DNA of 64,000 bases from Calothrix sp. NIES-2098 (GTDB taxonomy: Bacteria; Cyanobacteriota; Cyanobacteriia; Cyanobacteriales; Nostocaceae), in the NCBI GenBank assembly GCA_002368175.1, contig AP018172.1, forward strand, positions 366,001 through 430,000. Direction: 5' to 3'. The translations under genes and the position numbers were made by a program. Under the pieces are notes generated by a model. The model was not told the origin of the DNA, searched no databases, and saw nothing but the letters and a program-made list of their open reading frames with translations. Of the stretch, positions 52,730-61,693 are shown piece after piece (within the stretch, counting starts at the first letter, position 1; every line of letters starts with the position of its first letter).

Positions 52730-54244
52730 TCACTCAGCACTAGCTATTTGTCTCACTACAGTCAGTGCTGAGTAACTCACCCCAGCTGTCCCTTCACCAG
52801 GGTGGGTGGAGTCACCAACTAACCAAAGATGCTTAATTGGTGTGCGATTGGCAAAACCAAAGGGGCCGAAGGTGGGGATGCGTTGACCTATACCACCAAC
52901 AATACCGCGATCGCGTGCTGTGAAATGAGCAAAGGTGCGGGGTGTGGCGGCTTCTTGATGAATTATCGTTTCGGGTTTGAGGTAGAAGAACTTTGCTAGG
53001 CGGGCGATCGCTTCTTCTGTATACTGCTGCTTGAGTTCTTCATAATTCTCAGTCTGCCACCACCTCCGTGTATCTACGAAAGATGAAGCAATAATTGTAG
53101 CTTTACCATCTGGGGCGCGGCCATCTCCGGGATGGCTAACGGAGACAAATAAAGAATTATTTTCGCCAATCGGCCCATCGGCGTTGTATAAAAATTGCAG
53201 GTGCGGCGGGCATTCAGGGGGAATGGCGCTAGCATCTACACCTAAATAGACGACAAACGCCCCTGATGATGGGGGTAATTTTTCGACTCGCTGCTTATAA
53301 CCTGATGGTGCTGTGTCGCCTAAAAGCTGGACGAGGTTTTGCACAGTGACATTGGTAATTATATGGTCGGCTGTTTCTGTCCAGACTTCGCCGCTTTGTT
53401 GATTGCGGATGGTCACGGATGAGGCCTGACCATTGGCGACGGTAATTTTTTCGACGGTGTGACGCATCAACAACTTACCGCCATCTCTTTCCAAGGATTC
53501 TACCAGGCGATCGCTTAAGACTTGCATACTACCCTGGAGGTGAAATAATCCTTGGGGTAGTTGGGAGACACTTAAGGCGGTGGCTGCATACAGTAAAGCT
53601 GTTTCTTCTGCATTGACTTGGGAATACAGCTTCAGTTGTAAATCTAAGAAAGTCCGTAAGCGTTGATCGTTACCTAAACCATATAGCCGTAAAGCATCGC
53701 CCACAGTAAATAAAGTGAAGGGCACAGTAATTAATGTACTTGGACGTACCGCCTGAGTTAGCTGCCACAAATCCCATAAATTACGTGGCGGTAGCACCGG
53801 ATCGCGTCCTTGAAACTCCCAGCTAGCTTGAAATAGAGTTGCTAACAATTGCCAGAATGGTTCGCTACCAGGAAATTGTCGTTGGCGTTCTTCTCGCCAT
53901 TTTTCGCGATCGCGCCAAACGTTGATCGGTGTCGATTCCCCAGGAAGATAAACCGCACAAGCCGGATCGCAAGGTGTGGCTTCAGGTAAATCTATTCCCA
54001 ATTCTGAGAAAATCCGGTGATGAATCCCCCCAGGTTCTAAACCAGCAACTTGGGTTGCGCCGACATCAAATGTAAATCCTCGGCGTTTAAATGTAGAAGC
54101 ACAACCCCCAGGTACAAGGGCTTGGTCTAAGATTAAAACGCTGTAACCTTTATGGGCTAATAATGCGCCAGCAGTTAGCCCACCTATTCCTGCACCGACG
54201 ACAACGACACGAGATGCTTTTTTGTCAAGCGATAGACTGGGCAT
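52730..54244 (-). CDS. crtD: Carotenoid C-3',4'-desaturase (CrtD type)
   Basis: 504 residues from ATG 54244. An FAD-binding Rossmann motif opens the protein (VVVVGAGIGGLTAGALLAHKGYSVLILDQ), followed by VPGGCASTFKRRGFTFDVGATQ. The C-terminal block FGFANRTPIKHLWLVGDSTHPGEGTAGVSYSALTVVRQI is the CrtI/CrtD-type signature. Length and the PFGFANRTPI text fit cyanobacterial CrtD, which desaturates at C-3',4' during myxol-glycoside synthesis. A different CrtI-like desaturase or isomerase (CrtH) is less likely. Confidence 0.85.
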   Translation of the reverse strand: MPSLSLDKKASRVVVVGAGIGGLTAGALLAHKGYSVLILDQALVPGGCASTFKRRGFTFDVGATQVAGLEPGGIHHRIFSELGIDLPEATPCDPACAVYLPGESTPINVWRDREKWREERQRQFPGSEPFWQLLATLFQASWEFQGRDPVLPPRNLWDLWQLTQAVRPSTLITVPFTLFTVGDALRLYGLGNDQRLRTFLDLQLKLYSQVNAEETALLYAATALSVSQLPQGLFHLQGSMQVLSDRLVESLERDGGKLLMRHTVEKITVANGQASSVTIRNQQSGEVWTETADHIITNVTVQNLVQLLGDTAPSGYKQRVEKLPPSSGAFVVYLGVDASAIPPECPPHLQFLYNADGPIGENNSLFVSVSHPGDGRAPDGKATIIASSFVDTRRWWQTENYEELKQQYTEEAIARLAKFFYLKPETIIHQEAATPRTFAHFTARDRGIVGGIGQRIPTFGPFGFANRTPIKHLWLVGDSTHPGEGTAGVSYSALTVVRQIASAE

Positions 54245-54431
54245 TGAGACTTTAGTTTATATTTCTTAATATTATTCTTAATTTTAACAAAAGTGGTTCT
54301 TTCGCCAAGCCATCACCCAAGCTTGTATCAGCTGCAATTTGCTAAGGAACAGTGATTGTGAGCTTAAATCAGCTAATTGCCTGTTTTACTTTGGGAATAC
54401 TGAGAAGAGTTATCCCAGAGGAGTGATAAAA

Positions 54432-54905
54432 ATGGCTGATAATCGTCTCAGTGCTAACTTTTCCCCTGCTGATCGGGAAGCGGTAATGCAGGCGATCGCA
54501 ACAATTCGCGAAAAGTTACCGTTTTTGGTAGATTTGACAACGGATGACCGACGCAAAATTTTAAAAATGGGTGATAAAAGTCGCGCTTTTGTCAGCAAAG
54601 CATTGGAAGTAGCGACACAAAACCCAAATTTTTTACCTCGTTCCTTTGATGTAGAAGAAATGCGCCGGGATGTAGCGCTGTATGAGGCTTTGTATCCAGT
54701 ACTTTTATCCCTGACGCAACTGCAAGAACTTGTGGATGATACTTGTATCACTGCGGGTAGTGAAGCATATACAGCAGCTTTAGCAGTTTACAATTACGCC
54801 AAAGCTAGCGGTGATGTTGCTGGTTTAGATGCAGTCATAGACGAGATGGGACGTAGGTTTACCCGCAGTTCCAAGAAGAAGAAAGCTGCAACAACGACTA
54901 GTTAA
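54432..54905 (+). CDS. Conserved-type hypothetical helical protein
   Basis: 157 residues from ATG 54432, with AGAGGAG 10 bp upstream; the longer frame from 54339 starts at TTG inside a poor region. The protein is helical and mostly acidic to neutral with a Lys/Thr tail (SSKKKKAATTTS), and no membrane segment. It has the look of a small cytoplasmic helical bundle (ALYEALYPVLLSLTQLQELVDDTCITAGSEAYTAALAVYNYAKAS). Family not recognised. Confidence 0.65.
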   Translation: MADNRLSANFSPADREAVMQAIATIREKLPFLVDLTTDDRRKILKMGDKSRAFVSKALEVATQNPNFLPRSFDVEEMRRDVALYEALYPVLLSLTQLQELVDDTCITAGSEAYTAALAVYNYAKASGDVAGLDAVIDEMGRRFTRSSKKKKAATTTS

Positions 54906-54940
54906 GACCTGAAACCAGCACTGTTAACATTTATCTAGGC

Positions 54941-55010
54941 GTAGGTTGGGTTGAGGAACGAAACCCAACATTGATGAGGGTGTTGGGTCTCATACTTCGA
55001 CCCAACCTAC
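54941..55010. repeat. 70-bp nested palindromic element
   Basis: GTAGGTTGGGT (54941-54951) faces ACCCAACCTAC (55000-55010), and inside it ACCCAACA (54963-54970) faces TGTTGGGT (54981-54988). A T-run follows (aattttttg). It is a known-looking cyanobacterial repeat type and may also terminate the gene ending at 54905. Confidence 0.7.
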
Positions 55011-55028
55011 AAATTTTTTGTACTGACA

Positions 55029-55292
55029 CTTGAACCTTTGAGGCTAAAGCTTGAGGTTCTGAAGCTGACGCTTGAGGTTCTGAAGCTGAAACTTGAGGTT
55101 CTGAGGCTGATGCTTGAGGCTTTGAGGCTGACGCTTGAGGTTCTGAGGCTGATGCTTGAGGCTTTAAGGCTGATGCTTGAGGTTCTGAGGCTGAAACTTG
55201 AGGTTCTGAAGCTGAAACTTGAGGTTCTGAAGCTGACGCTTGAGGTTCTGAAGCTGAAACTTGAGGTTTTGAGGCTGAAACTTGAAGCTTTT
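55029..55292. repeat. 21-bp tandem repeat array, 12 full copies plus a partial one
   Basis: Unit CTTGAGGTTCTGAAGCTGAAA, 12 copies in register (55029-55280) plus a partial copy, with small changes mainly at the ends of units (ACG/AAA/ATG). Both strands read through it without stops in some frames, giving low-complexity translations that I do not treat as genes. No spacers, so not a CRISPR. Confidence 0.9.
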
Positions 55293-55357
55293 TAGTATCA
55301 ATAACACTATTTAAGAGTGAATTTGCGTACAATTACTAGCAAATATCGTCTAAATAT

Positions 55358-55467
55358 CTCATACCGTTTCACTTTAATCATGATTTCTATACATGGGTGA
55401 GGGTTTAGCAGTGCTAAACCCCTACGAAGAATCTATATGTATCAGAATTTTGGGGAATTGGTATGAG
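55358..55467. mobile_element. MITE-like element with terminal inverted repeats
   Basis: CTCATACC (55358-55365) and GGTATGAG (55460-55467) are perfect terminal inverted repeats of a 110-bp block. It contains a perfect hairpin GGGTTTAGC-AGT-GCTAAACCC (55401-55421). It has no reading frame. It ends 32 bp before the NACHT gene ATG. Whether it moves is unproven. Confidence 0.55.
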
Positions 55468-55499
55468 CTAACTATATTTATCAACACAATACAACAGCT

Positions 55500-58400
55500 A
55501 TGAGCAGCAAACCTGGAATTCTCATCAAGCAGCCTGTTTCCGTCTTCAGCAAGCGTCTTAATGTTAACTTCGGGAGTGGCTTTACAGCGCTAACCAAAGT
55601 TGTAGTGAATGGGTTGACTGGTAATGTGAGCAACGTCCCCGAAAATTTGGTAGAAATGGGTGCTGCTGTTGGCTTGGCTAAAGAACCGGGAGAAATAGCT
55701 TATCTGCTGATTTTTAATTCTTTAATTCAAGCAATGGCTAGTTTAGTAGATGATAATCACGATTTACTAAGAAAAGTTGATAATGATGAGATTGAGACTA
55801 TAGTTAAACACCGTTTAGAAAATTGTCTCCAAAATTTAGAAGCTACAGAATTAACAATTGACAGCAACTTTTTTGCTCATCCTGAAGAATTAGCTATTGT
55901 TCCAGCTATCAAAGAACCTTTTCGCCAGTGGTTAACAGAATTTGTCACCACCCCAGCACAAGCAGAAGCGATTAGTAATCGTCTTCCTACAGAGTTTGTC
56001 TATTCACTCATTGAAGAATGGAAGAAAAATAGCGATAAATATATAGTTTTACAAACTGAACTAAATACCCCTTTTATTAAAGCAGGTGAAAGAGAGCAAG
56101 CTTGGCAACGTTACTCTACATGGTTGCAAAAACAAGTTAATGAACGGATGTTTTCTGAAGCCTTTAGTCTGGAACAAGTTTATGTTCCTCTTCGTGCTTA
56201 CTATGAACGCAAAATAGCGGATGAAGATGATGATGTTTTTGCGATTGGAGGAAGACAGAATTATAAACAAGATAGAAAAACTGAACGTATTGTTGTTGAT
56301 TTACAAGCAGAACTACAAACTTGGTTAGACGAAGCCGATCAAAAAGATGCTATCCGGGTAATTAGTGGTGGGCCAGGAAGCGGTAAATCTTCCTTTTCTA
56401 AAATTTTTGCAGCTACACAGGCGAAGATAGGCAAGATTTCAGTTTTATTTATTCAATTACACCTGTTTGACCCAGAAGATGATTTAGTTAATGGTATCAG
56501 CAAGTTTATTAATGACTTGCGTGATATTCCTCTACCACCTAATCCTTTGGATAAAGAGAATAAAGTAGAAAAATTACTAATAATTTTTGATGGTTTAGAT
56601 GAATTAGCTATGCAGGGCAAGATGGGTGAAGAAGTTGCCCAGAAGTTTGTAAGTGAAGTACAAAGACAAGCCACTGCATTTAATCATGTTCAAACTCGTT
56701 TCCAAGTTTTAATTAGTGGAAGAGAATTAGTTATCCAAAAAAGTCAAAGCGATTTTCGTAAACCTAAGCAAATCCTTCATGTTCTTCCTTATTTTGTAGA
56801 TGAGGAAGAAAGAAGGCAAAATAATTATATCGATGCTCAAAATTTATTAGAGCAAGACCAAAGACAAATTTGGTGGGATAAATATGGTAAAGCTAGCGGT
56901 CGTGAATATGACAGATTACCCGCAGAATTAGACAAGGGACATTTGAGAGAAATTACGTCCCAGCCGTTATTAAATTACTTGGTTGCTTTAAGTTTTGTTC
57001 GCGGTGCAGTTAAATTTTCCGATGATAGTAACCTCAATGAAATTTATGCAGATTTACTCACAGCAGTTTATCAACGAAGTTGGGGTAATGATAACCCAGT
57101 AATTAGAGGTATTAAAGAAAAAGATTTTATTCGCATTCTAGAAAGTATTGCTGTTGCTGCTTGGCATGGAGGAGATGTTAGGGCAACGACGGTTTCAGAA
57201 ATTGAGAAGTATTGTGATAGCAACCTTCTGGAAAGAATATTAAATATATTTAAGCAAGATAAAAAAGTTAGCTTAACTCGTCTCTTAACTGCTTTCTATT
57301 TCCGACAAAGTGGCTTAAAAGGTCGTGAGGAGACTTTTGAATTTACTCATAAAAGCTTTGGTGAGTATTTAACAGCAAGACGTATTATGCTGGAATTAAA
57401 ACTCATTAATAACCAGCTAAAAGCTAACCAAGAAGATTCAGATTATGGATGGAATAAGCTGCAAGCTTTAGAACGTTGGGCGAAGTTATGCGGTTTAACC
57501 GCTATGGATAATTATATTTTTAACTTTATTATCAATGAAATTCAATTACAGCAAGATAAATATCAGGTTGATGTTGCGGAATGGCAGCAGACAATATGTG
57601 ACCTGATAAGTTATATGTTAAAAAATGGAATGCCGATGGAAAAATTGCAGTTACCCACTTTTCAGGAAGCAAATCGGCAAGCACGTAATGCAGAAGAGGC
57701 ATTATTAGCTGTTTTGAATGCTTGTGCAAGAGCGACGAGAAAGGTTTCTCAGGTTCAGTGGCCTTTTTCTGAAGCTTTTGGTACTTGGATTTCTCGCCTG
57801 CGTGGGCAAAGAGTTGATAACAATAGTGAGATTTTTTGCTTAAATTGCTTAAGTTTTCTAGATTTAAAAAACTGTATTCTCGTATCCCAAGATTGTTGTA
57901 AGGCGAATCTTCAAGGGGCACATTTTCAACGTGCGCGTCTTCAAGGGGCGAATCTTCAAGGTGCACATCTTCAAGGGGCAAACCTTTCACGGGCAATTCT
58001 TCAAGGTGCACATCTTGAGGGAGCAAATCTATCACGGGCGATTCTTCAAGGTGTAATTCTTGAAAGGGTTAACCTTCAAGAGGTGATTCTTGCAGGAGCA
58101 AATCTAGAGCGGGCTAACCTTCAAAAAGCAAACCTTTCACGGGCGATTTTTCAAGGGGCCAACCTTTCTCGAGCGGTTCTTCAAGGTGCAATTCTTGAAA
58201 GAGCTAACCTTCAAGGGGCAATTCTTGCAGGAGCAAACTTAGAGCGGGCTAACCTTCAACAAGCAAATCTTCAAGGGGCGATTTTGGTAGGAGCAAACCT
58301 TTATCGAGCGGTTCTTCAAAGTGCAATTCTTGAAAGAGCTAACCTTCAAGGGGCAAATCTTATAGAAGCAAATATGAAACAGGTTAACCTTCAGCAAGCA

Positions 58401-58631
58401 AATCTTAAAGAGGCAATTCTTCAAAACACCATTCTTCAAAACACGAATCTGGAAGGAGCAAATTTTCAAGGAGCAAACCTTCAAAATGCAAACCTTCAAA
58501 ATACAAATCTTCAAAATGCAAATTTTCAAGGAGCAAACCTTCAAAATGCAAATCTTCAAGGGGCAAATCTTGAATGTGCAAATCTTCAAGGGGCGAATCT
58601 TCGCCGTACCATTCTAGAACGCAAAATCTAA
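55500..58631 (+). CDS. NACHT (STAND) NTPase with C-terminal pentapeptide repeats
   Basis: 1043 residues from ATG 55500. Residues about 1-250 are an unrecognised, mostly helical region without a known toxin motif. The NACHT-type P-loop follows: Walker A GGPGSGKSS (290-298), Walker B LLIIFDGLDELA (359-370) with the DGLDE signature, and SGRE (406-409). Winged-helix/ARM-type helical segments run to about 790. From about residue 798 to 1040 come some 48 pentapeptide units (A(N/I)LQGA-type), encoded by nearly identical 15-bp DNA repeats. STAND NTPases often act as switches that sense a signal with the C-terminal repeats and trigger an N-terminal effector, including antiphage Avs/bNACHT proteins. 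A role in defence or signalling is inferred; the N-terminal effector is unknown. It stands alone, with repeat elements just upstream and a convergent gene overlapping its end by 4 bp. Confidence 0.85.
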   Translation: MSSKPGILIKQPVSVFSKRLNVNFGSGFTALTKVVVNGLTGNVSNVPENLVEMGAAVGLAKEPGEIAYLLIFNSLIQAMASLVDDNHDLLRKVDNDEIETIVKHRLENCLQNLEATELTIDSNFFAHPEELAIVPAIKEPFRQWLTEFVTTPAQAEAISNRLPTEFVYSLIEEWKKNSDKYIVLQTELNTPFIKAGEREQAWQRYSTWLQKQVNERMFSEAFSLEQVYVPLRAYYERKIADEDDDVFAIGGRQNYKQDRKTERIVVDLQAELQTWLDEADQKDAIRVISGGPGSGKSSFSKIFAATQAKIGKISVLFIQLHLFDPEDDLVNGISKFINDLRDIPLPPNPLDKENKVEKLLIIFDGLDELAMQGKMGEEVAQKFVSEVQRQATAFNHVQTRFQVLISGRELVIQKSQSDFRKPKQILHVLPYFVDEEERRQNNYIDAQNLLEQDQRQIWWDKYGKASGREYDRLPAELDKGHLREITSQPLLNYLVALSFVRGAVKFSDDSNLNEIYADLLTAVYQRSWGNDNPVIRGIKEKDFIRILESIAVAAWHGGDVRATTVSEIEKYCDSNLLERILNIFKQDKKVSLTRLLTAFYFRQSGLKGREETFEFTHKSFGEYLTARRIMLELKLINNQLKANQEDSDYGWNKLQALERWAKLCGLTAMDNYIFNFIINEIQLQQDKYQVDVAEWQQTICDLISYMLKNGMPMEKLQLPTFQEANRQARNAEEALLAVLNACARATRKVSQVQWPFSEAFGTWISRLRGQRVDNNSEIFCLNCLSFLDLKNCILVSQDCCKANLQGAHFQRARLQGANLQGAHLQGANLSRAILQGAHLEGANLSRAILQGVILERVNLQEVILAGANLERANLQKANLSRAIFQGANLSRAVLQGAILERANLQGAILAGANLERANLQQANLQGAILVGANLYRAVLQSAILERANLQGANLIEANMKQVNLQQANLKEAILQNTILQNTNLEGANFQGANLQNANLQNTNLQNANFQGANLQNANLQGANLECANLQGANLRRTILERKI
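57896..58616 (+). repeat. 15-bp coding repeat array (pentapeptide units)
   Basis: About 48 in-frame 15-bp units such as CTTCAAGGGGCAAAT encode the pentapeptide tail of the NACHT protein. Copies are unusually similar at DNA level, and the antisense strand is also open in stretches, which is a consequence of the unit and not a sign of antisense genes. Confidence 0.85.
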
Positions 58632-59050
58632 ATCCACTCAATACCCTGCGCCGCTAAATATTTCCTCGCTGCTTCCAAAGCCTCTTTCCTCAGAATAATC
58701 TTCACATCTGGCTTAGTGAGATACAAACGAAACCTCTGTACAAATAATTGATTAGCCTGCTCAATTCTCCTAATCGCACCCCAAGGAATCAACAACGCCG
58801 GAAGCCCAAACCTAAACACCGCAACAATACTCAAATACAGCCCTTCGGGAGTAACACCAACATTTAAAGTTCCTTTGTAATACACCAAACCCACATGACC
58901 ATGCTCAAACCGCGAGATATTTGCTGGTGGTGGTTCCTCAGTGCGGTAGAGTTTCGCCAAATCATTCCAGTCAACGCGGAACATAAAATTCAAAATCACC
59001 ATGAACAGGATGAATAAAGCGATAAATGTAGGATTAAAATTACTTATCAT
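58628..59050 (-). CDS. Hypothetical protein with N-terminal membrane helix
   Basis: 140 residues from ATG 59050. One membrane helix (about 8-25, FIALFILFMVILNFMF) is followed by a soluble part with PH-like strand order (FEHGHVGLVYYKGTLNVGVTPEGLYLSIVAVFRFGLPALLIPWGAIRRIEQ..., FRLYLTKPDVKIILRKEAL). The YxGxL-NVGVTPEGLYLS text recalls membrane-anchored PH-like proteins, but this is only a pattern. Its stop overlaps the NACHT gene stop by 4 bp in convergent orientation. Confidence 0.6.
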   Translation of the reverse strand: MISNFNPTFIALFILFMVILNFMFRVDWNDLAKLYRTEEPPPANISRFEHGHVGLVYYKGTLNVGVTPEGLYLSIVAVFRFGLPALLIPWGAIRRIEQANQLFVQRFRLYLTKPDVKIILRKEALEAARKYLAAQGIEWI

Positions 59051-59417
59051 TTGTTTTTAAAGTTACAGGTGAGATGATTGTAGTAAGTGAAAAAAGGTAG
59101 AGGGCAGTGGTTCGACTTCTAAGCGAGAGGCTACGCGATCGCTCCCCAACTGGGCAGATGGGAGAAGAGAATAAAAAGTATAAATGAAAACTTCAATTCT
59201 GGATTTAGGTCAATTATCGAATCAATAATTATACTGAAGATACTTGATGTGAGGTATCAAATATCTTTGATACAAAATTAACTACACATTTTCTACCCTG
59301 TTTTCCTGGCTTCACTTGTAACTTTAATTTTGCCTAACCACTTAACCATAGTTGCTTTCAGTCCTAGATAAGATAAAGAAGTAAGCAAGCTTTTCACCTC
59401 ACCACTCACAACTACCA
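59051..59417. other. Intergenic, 367 bp, between divergent genes
   Basis: It contains a perfect 8-bp hairpin GTATCAAA-TATC-TTTGATAC (59254-59273) and a HIP1 site near 59137. The first part (59100-59165) looks like a decayed interspersed repeat. It should hold the promoters of the two divergent genes. Confidence 0.5.
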
Positions 59418-60698
59418 ATGATCTCAACCCTGGTAAAATTTCCTCGTCTTAATGCTCCAACGCTGCACCAGTTACCTAACGGTTTGACAATAGTAGTAGA
59501 GCAAATGCCAATTGACGCTGTTAACCTGAGTTTGTGGATTAAGGTTGGCTCGGCGGTAGAATCGGATACCATTAATGGCATGGCTCACTTTTTAGAGCAC
59601 ATGATTTTTAAGGGCACAGAACGCCTAGCTAGCGGCGAATTTGAACGTCGAATTGAAGAGCGTGGAGCCGTTACTAATGCCGCTACCAGCCAAGACTATA
59701 CACACTACTATATAACTACTGCTCCCAAGGATTTTGCCGATCTGGCTCCGCTACAAATAGATGTAGTATTTAATCCCAGTATTGAAGATGATGCTTTTGA
59801 ACGGGAACGCTTTGTAGTACTAGAAGAAATTAGGCGATCGGAAGATAATCCCCAGCGTCGGACTTTTCGGCGGTCGATGGAAATGGCTTTTGAGCGCTTA
59901 CCCTATCGCCGTCCAGTATTGGGGCCGGAATCAGTGATTTCCCAACTCCAACCCCAGCAGATGCGAAATTTCCACGCGGCTTTTTATCAACCCCAATCGA
60001 TTACAGCTGTGGCTGTAGGTAATTTACCCACAGAAGAATTAATTGCAATTGTGGCGGAAGGAATTAATCAAGCTACTAACAACAAAAATTCTGAACTTGG
60101 GATAGAACCAGTACTTCATCCCGAACCTGTGTTCAAGGAAATTGTCCGCCAAGAATTCGTTGATGAATCACTCCAGCAAGCACGACTAGTAATGGTTTGG
60201 CGAGTTCCTGGGTTGCGGTATATCGAGCAGACTTACGCTCTAGATGTTTTAGCCGGAATTTTAGGACACGGACGGACTTCAAGGTTGGTACAGGATTTGC
60301 GGGAAGAACGGAGATTGGTGTCTTCGATTGCTGTAAGTAATATGAGTAACCAACTGCAAGGGACGTTTTATATTTCGGCTAAGTGTGCAGTAGAAAATTT
60401 ACCAGCGGTAGAAGAAGCGATCGCTCAACACATCCGGATGTTACAAACAGAGTTGGTCAAAGAATCAGAAATTGCGCGGGTGCGGCGAAGAGTAGCCAAC
60501 AGATTTATTTTTGCCAATGAAACGCCAAGCGATCGCGCTGGCTTATATGGTTACTATCAGTCCATGCTGGGAGATTTAGAACCAGCTTTTAACTACCCTG
60601 CAAATATTCAAGCTCAAGAAGCAACCGACTTGATGCAAGCTGCACAAGAATATCTTTCTAGTGATGCTTATGGTGTAGTTGTCCTCAAGCCAGCTTAA
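59418..60698 (+). CDS. M16-family zinc metallopeptidase
   Basis: 426 residues from ATG 59418. The inverted zinc motif HxxEH is present (HFLEH, 57-61) with the later Glu in LEEIR (about 137). Conserved text includes LPNGLTIVVEQMP at the start, LEHMIFKGT and a C-terminal half with RLVQDLREERRLVSSI. The two halves of the single-chain M16B type are both present, although only the first carries the zinc site. No signal peptide, so cytoplasmic or outer-envelope side unclear; homologues are called processing protease-like. Substrate unknown. Confidence 0.9.
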   Translation: MISTLVKFPRLNAPTLHQLPNGLTIVVEQMPIDAVNLSLWIKVGSAVESDTINGMAHFLEHMIFKGTERLASGEFERRIEERGAVTNAATSQDYTHYYITTAPKDFADLAPLQIDVVFNPSIEDDAFERERFVVLEEIRRSEDNPQRRTFRRSMEMAFERLPYRRPVLGPESVISQLQPQQMRNFHAAFYQPQSITAVAVGNLPTEELIAIVAEGINQATNNKNSELGIEPVLHPEPVFKEIVRQEFVDESLQQARLVMVWRVPGLRYIEQTYALDVLAGILGHGRTSRLVQDLREERRLVSSIAVSNMSNQLQGTFYISAKCAVENLPAVEEAIAQHIRMLQTELVKESEIARVRRRVANRFIFANETPSDRAGLYGYYQSMLGDLEPAFNYPANIQAQEATDLMQAAQEYLSSDAYGVVVLKPA

Positions 60699-60756
60699 TC
60701 AAGAGTCCATAGTCAATCGTCATAAGATAAATAAAAAATGACAAGTGACAAACACG

Positions 60757-61620
60757 ATGTGGACTGAAATCGATGCTCATATTAGCGAAGTGATTGGTGA
60801 CAAATTTCAGAGTCAGCAAAAGCGTTCTGTTAGTGGTGGGTGTATTAACCAAGGCTATGCTGTTTCTGATAATCAACGCACTTACTTTGTCAAGCTAAAC
60901 CAAGCATCCCAAGTTTCCATGTTTGAGGCTGAGGCGCTGGGATTGGAGGAAATGCTGATTACCGCTAGTATTCGAGTTCCCCAACCTTTGTGTTGGGGTA
61001 CGGCTGGTAATTCTAGCTACATTGTATTGGAATGGCTGGAAATGGGAGGAGGTAATACTAAATCTTGGCAAGAAATGGGGCGAAAGCTAGCACAAATGCA
61101 TAAAGCTACTAGCAGTCAAGGTTTTGGCTGGAAAATTAACAACACTATTGGTTCCACGCCTCAAATAAATACTTGGACAGAAAACTGGGCAGAATTTTAT
61201 GCTCAACAGCGCTTGGGTTATCAATTTCAGTTAGCTAAACGACGAGGGGGTAGTTTTCCCAAGCAAGAGAAGTTACTAGCCGCTATCCCAGAATTATTAG
61301 CAGATCGTCAAGTGGAACCTTCCTTAGTACACGGTGATTTATGGGGAGGGAATGCTGGGTGTACTGTATCTGGGGAACCAGTTATCTTCGATCCAGCAAC
61401 TTATTTTGGCGATCGCGAAGTTGATATTGCCATGACAGAATTATTTGGTGGTTTTCCAACAGCCTTTTATCAAGGTTATAACGAAGTATTTCCTTTAGAT
61501 GCAGGTTATGAGCAGAGAAAAACGCTCTATAACCTGTATCACATTCTCAATCACTTCAATTTATTTGGCGGTGGATATGGTTCTCAAGCGAACCGGATGA
61601 TTGACCAGATTTTGCGTTGA
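60757..61620 (+). CDS. Fructosamine-3-kinase family protein
   Basis: 287 residues from ATG 60757 (MWTEIDAHISEVIGD); GTG 60745 would add four residues. APH/kinase-like fold: SVSGGCINQGYAV (nucleotide loop), FVKLNQ (Lys), MFEAEALGL, and the catalytic block LVHGDLWGGNAG with FDPATYFGDREVDIAM. This matches the fructosamine/ketosamine-3-kinase family that phosphorylates glycated proteins or small ketosamines, starting their repair. The partner deglycase is not nearby. It follows the M16 gene by 58 bp and may be co-transcribed. Confidence 0.88.
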   Translation: MWTEIDAHISEVIGDKFQSQQKRSVSGGCINQGYAVSDNQRTYFVKLNQASQVSMFEAEALGLEEMLITASIRVPQPLCWGTAGNSSYIVLEWLEMGGGNTKSWQEMGRKLAQMHKATSSQGFGWKINNTIGSTPQINTWTENWAEFYAQQRLGYQFQLAKRRGGSFPKQEKLLAAIPELLADRQVEPSLVHGDLWGGNAGCTVSGEPVIFDPATYFGDREVDIAMTELFGGFPTAFYQGYNEVFPLDAGYEQRKTLYNLYHILNHFNLFGGGYGSQANRMIDQILR

Positions 61621-61693
61621 ACAACGCTCTGAGTACAATTCTTCATAATCAATAAATACAACATTAAGCGATCGCTTACCCCTCAGACCGACA

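Noticed and set aside
55029..55292. CRISPR array
   Set aside because: Units follow each other without unique spacers and the period is only 21 bp; no cas genes in the window.
54931..55332. 133-residue minus-strand frame and 85-residue plus-strand frame over the repeat array
   Set aside because: Both are translations of the 21-bp tandem repeat and the nearby palindrome; no ribosome site and pure low complexity.
57532..58641. Minus-strand frames inside the pentapeptide region
   Set aside because: They arise because the 15-bp coding repeat is also open on the other strand; no start context and repeated nonsense sequence.
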